Of a stretch of DNA of 6,546 nt, positions 4,762-6,546 are shown in pieces. Source of the DNA: Blastocatellia bacterium (GTDB lineage: Bacteria; Acidobacteriota; Blastocatellia; Pyrinomonadales; Pyrinomonadaceae); NCBI GenBank assembly GCA_013695495.1, contig JACDAK010000326.1, positions 1-6,546 on the forward strand, in the 5' to 3' direction. The position numbers were made by a program, and so were the translations under genes. How positions within the stretch are numbered: position 1 is the stretch's first letter; the number at the start of each line of letters is the position of its first letter. The notes below the pieces were generated by a model. That model had not been told where the DNA came from and did not search any database. It was given only the letters and a program-made list of their open reading frames with translations.

Positions 4762-6546
4762 ATGGACAGACTATTTGGCAGGCCTCTGACTCGAAATTCT
4801 TCGCTCAGTTTTTCGTCTTTACTTGTGTTAATTGCCGGTGCCGTATTGTTCAGTGCATGCTCTGAAGAACCGTCCGCCGAATCTCGCCCGCTACCCGAAC
4901 TTCAGCAGCTCAACCGGATACCGCAGACCGGCCATCCTCAGCCGCATATTGCCGAAGATGACGGCCAATGGCTGATGCCCGCAAAAGATTACGCGAGCAC
5001 CCGCTTCAGCGGCATGTCTGATATCAATGTAGAGAATGCTGCGAATCTTCAGGTCGCATGGACCTTCGCCACCGGCCTTGCCAATGGACATGAGGCTGCG
5101 CCGCTCATCGTGAGCAACACGATGTACGTCATAACTCCCTACCCAAATATTCTATACGCACTTGATCTGACGCAGCCCGGGGCGCCAATGAAGTGGAAAT
5201 ATGAACCTAAACCCGTGGCGGCATCGCAAGGCGTCGCATGCTGTGATGTGGTCAACCGCGGCGGTGCATATTATAACGGCAAGATCTTTTACAACACGCT
5301 GGACAATCACACCGTAGCTGTCGATGCCGAAACAGGCGAGGAGGTCTGGAAGACAAAGGTTGGCGAAATCAACCTTGGCGAGTCCATGACCATGGCTCCG
5401 CTGGTCGTAAAAGGAAAAGTGCTCGTTGGGAACTCCGGCGGTGAATTTGGTGTCCGGGGAAAGATAGCCGCGCTCAACGCCGAGACCGGCAACATCGACT
5501 GGCTTGCTTACAACACCGGACCTGACGCCGATGTGCTCATCGGGCCAAATTTTCAGCCATTCTATGCTGACGACCGCGGCACCGATCTGGGCGTCACTAC
5601 CTGGCTGCCCGACCAGTGGAAGATCGGCGGCGGCACTGTCTGGGGATGGATCTCCTATGACGCCGAACTCGATCTGATCTATTACGGAACTGGCAACCCC
5701 GGCCCCTGGAACCCTGAGATCCGTCCTGGCGACAACAAATGGACCTGCGGCATCTTTGCCCGCCGCCCAGATACAGGCGAGGCGATATGGGCTTACCAGT
5801 TCAGCCCGCACGACGAGTTCGATTACGACGGCGTAAACGAGAATATCCTGATCGACCTTCCCATTAATGGCCAAATGCGAAAAACGCTTGTGCGGCCTGA
5901 ACGGAACGGCCACATGTATGTGATGGACCGATTGACGGGCGAGGTGCTCTCTGCTGAAACGTTCGCACACGTAACGGTTACCGAGGGGATTGATCTAACA
6001 ACCGGAAAGCCGAACAAAGTAGAGGATAAAGCGACCGGGTTTGGAAGGGTCGTTCGCGACATCTGCCCGTCCGCCCCGGGGGCGAAGGACTGGCAGCCGT
6101 CTGCATTTTCGCCGCAGACAGGGCTGCTTTACGTACCGCACCAAAACCTGTGCATGGAAATGGAGGGCCTCGAAGCGAACTACATCGCGGGCACTCCATA
6201 CGTCGGGGCGAATGTTCGGATGTACGCCGGACCGGGCGGGCATCGAGGCGAGTTCACCGCATGGGATCCGGTCGCCGGTCAGGCAGTGTGGAAGATCCGC
6301 GAAAACTTCCCTGTCTGGAGCGGAGCCCTTGTCACCGCAGGTGATGTAGCGTTCTACGGAACGATGGAGGGGTGGTTCAAGGCAGTGAACGCTCGAACGG
6401 GCGAACTCCTGTGGCAGTTCAAAACATCTTCGGGCATCATTGGGCAGCCTGTCACGTTCCGCGGCCCTGACGGGAAGCAATATGTATCGGTACTTTCCGG
6501 AGTCGGCGGATGGGCCGGGGCGATCGTAGTCGGCGGACTCGACCCG
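4762..6546 (+). CDS. xoxF: XoxF-like PQQ-dependent methanol/alcohol dehydrogenase (3' end cut by window)
   Basis: 595 codons are open to the right edge with no stop; related enzymes have about 600 or more, so most of the protein is present. It oxidises a primary alcohol in the periplasm using pyrroloquinoline quinone, passing electrons to a cytochrome c. Seen: the vicinal Cys pair C160-C161 (VACCD), metal-site Glu in GGEFGVRG (E228), Trp near the PQQ plane in GTVWGW (W294), Asn in TGNPGPWN (N312), catalytic Asp D354 with a second Asp D356 in FDYDGVN, Arg in RNGHMY (R381), and propeller-blade signatures such as DAETGEEVW (188-196) and ARTGELLW (544-551). D356 is the residue that marks lanthanide-using XoxF enzymes. 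Residues 1-33 resemble a lipoprotein signal ending LFSAC with Cys33. The ATG lacks a good ribosome site; an in-frame GTG at 4681 would displace the signal, so ATG 4762 is preferred. The exact substrate and clade are open. Confidence 0.88.
   Translation, partial: MDRLFGRPLTRNSSLSFSSLLVLIAGAVLFSACSEEPSAESRPLPELQQLNRIPQTGHPQPHIAEDDGQWLMPAKDYASTRFSGMSDINVENAANLQVAWTFATGLANGHEAAPLIVSNTMYVITPYPNILYALDLTQPGAPMKWKYEPKPVAASQGVACCDVVNRGGAYYNGKIFYNTLDNHTVAVDAETGEEVWKTKVGEINLGESMTMAPLVVKGKVLVGNSGGEFGVRGKIAALNAETGNIDWLAYNTGPDADVLIGPNFQPFYADDRGTDLGVTTWLPDQWKIGGGTVWGWISYDAELDLIYYGTGNPGPWNPEIRPGDNKWTCGIFARRPDTGEAIWAYQFSPHDEFDYDGVNENILIDLPINGQMRKTLVRPERNGHMYVMDRLTGEVLSAETFAHVTVTEGIDLTTGKPNKVEDKATGFGRVVRDICPSAPGAKDWQPSAFSPQTGLLYVPHQNLCMEMEGLEANYIAGTPYVGANVRMYAGPGGHRGEFTAWDPVAGQAVWKIRENFPVWSGALVTAGDVAFYGTMEGWFKAVNARTGELLWQFKTSSGIIGQPVTFRGPDGKQYVSVLSGVGGWAGAIVVGGLDP

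Noticed and set aside
4694..4789. 31-codon open frame as a leader peptide before the dehydrogenase
   Set aside because: No ribosome site, no run of a regulatory codon, and it overlaps the dehydrogenase start in another frame; likely chance.
5152..5970. Minus-strand open frame (272 codons) within the dehydrogenase
   Set aside because: The opposite strand encodes continuous PQQ dehydrogenase motifs throughout, including the Cys pair and Asp-Tyr-Asp, so this is a shadow frame.

Overview
The window is ordinary chromosomal bacterial DNA of moderate GC. It encodes an almost entirely exported set of proteins: all five genes start with a signal peptide. The style of the proteins (secreted amidohydrolase pair, S10 peptidase, XoxF-like PQQ dehydrogenase, small glycine-zipper protein) and the Gln that follows every predicted signal peptidase I site suggest an Acidobacteriota member, perhaps Blastocatellia/Pyrinomonadales. 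That placement is an inference from protein style and not proven.

Layout. Positions 1-176 hold the 5' end of a minus-strand gene for a small exported protein with a glycine zipper. It is preceded by a strong Shine-Dalgarno site and a sigma-54-like promoter. The divergent intergenic region (177-430) also carries a candidate -35 box and a palindrome in front of a plus-strand operon. That operon (431-4508) has three tightly packed genes: an intact exported metal-dependent amidohydrolase, a paralogous amidohydrolase that has lost nearly all its metal ligands, and an exported serine carypeptidase-type (S10) enzyme with a complete Ser-Asp-His triad. The gaps are 1 and 3 bases, and a good intrinsic terminator follows at 4538-4568. 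Positions 4569-4761 are non-coding and hold a short terminator-like hairpin. From 4762 to the right edge runs the 5' part (595 codons, no stop in the window) of a PQQ-dependent alcohol dehydrogenase with the lanthanide-type Asp pair of XoxF enzymes and a probable lipoprotein signal.

How the genes may work together. The three-gene operon looks like a secreted peptide- or amide-scavenging unit: an S10 carboxypeptidase releases residues, and an amidohydrolase of the imidazolonepropionase-related group (which includes dipeptidases) processes small amides or dipeptides. The degenerate paralogue may be a structural or regulatory partner of the intact one. The XoxF-like gene is a separate transcription unit for periplasmic oxidation of methanol or another small alcohol.

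The points most worth following are the active/inactive amidohydrolase pair, the uniform Gln at +1 of the mature proteins, the possibly membrane-anchored lanthanide-type dehydrogenase, the hairpin in its leader, and the sigma-54-like promoter. No RNA genes, mobile elements, CRISPR arrays or long repeats were seen.
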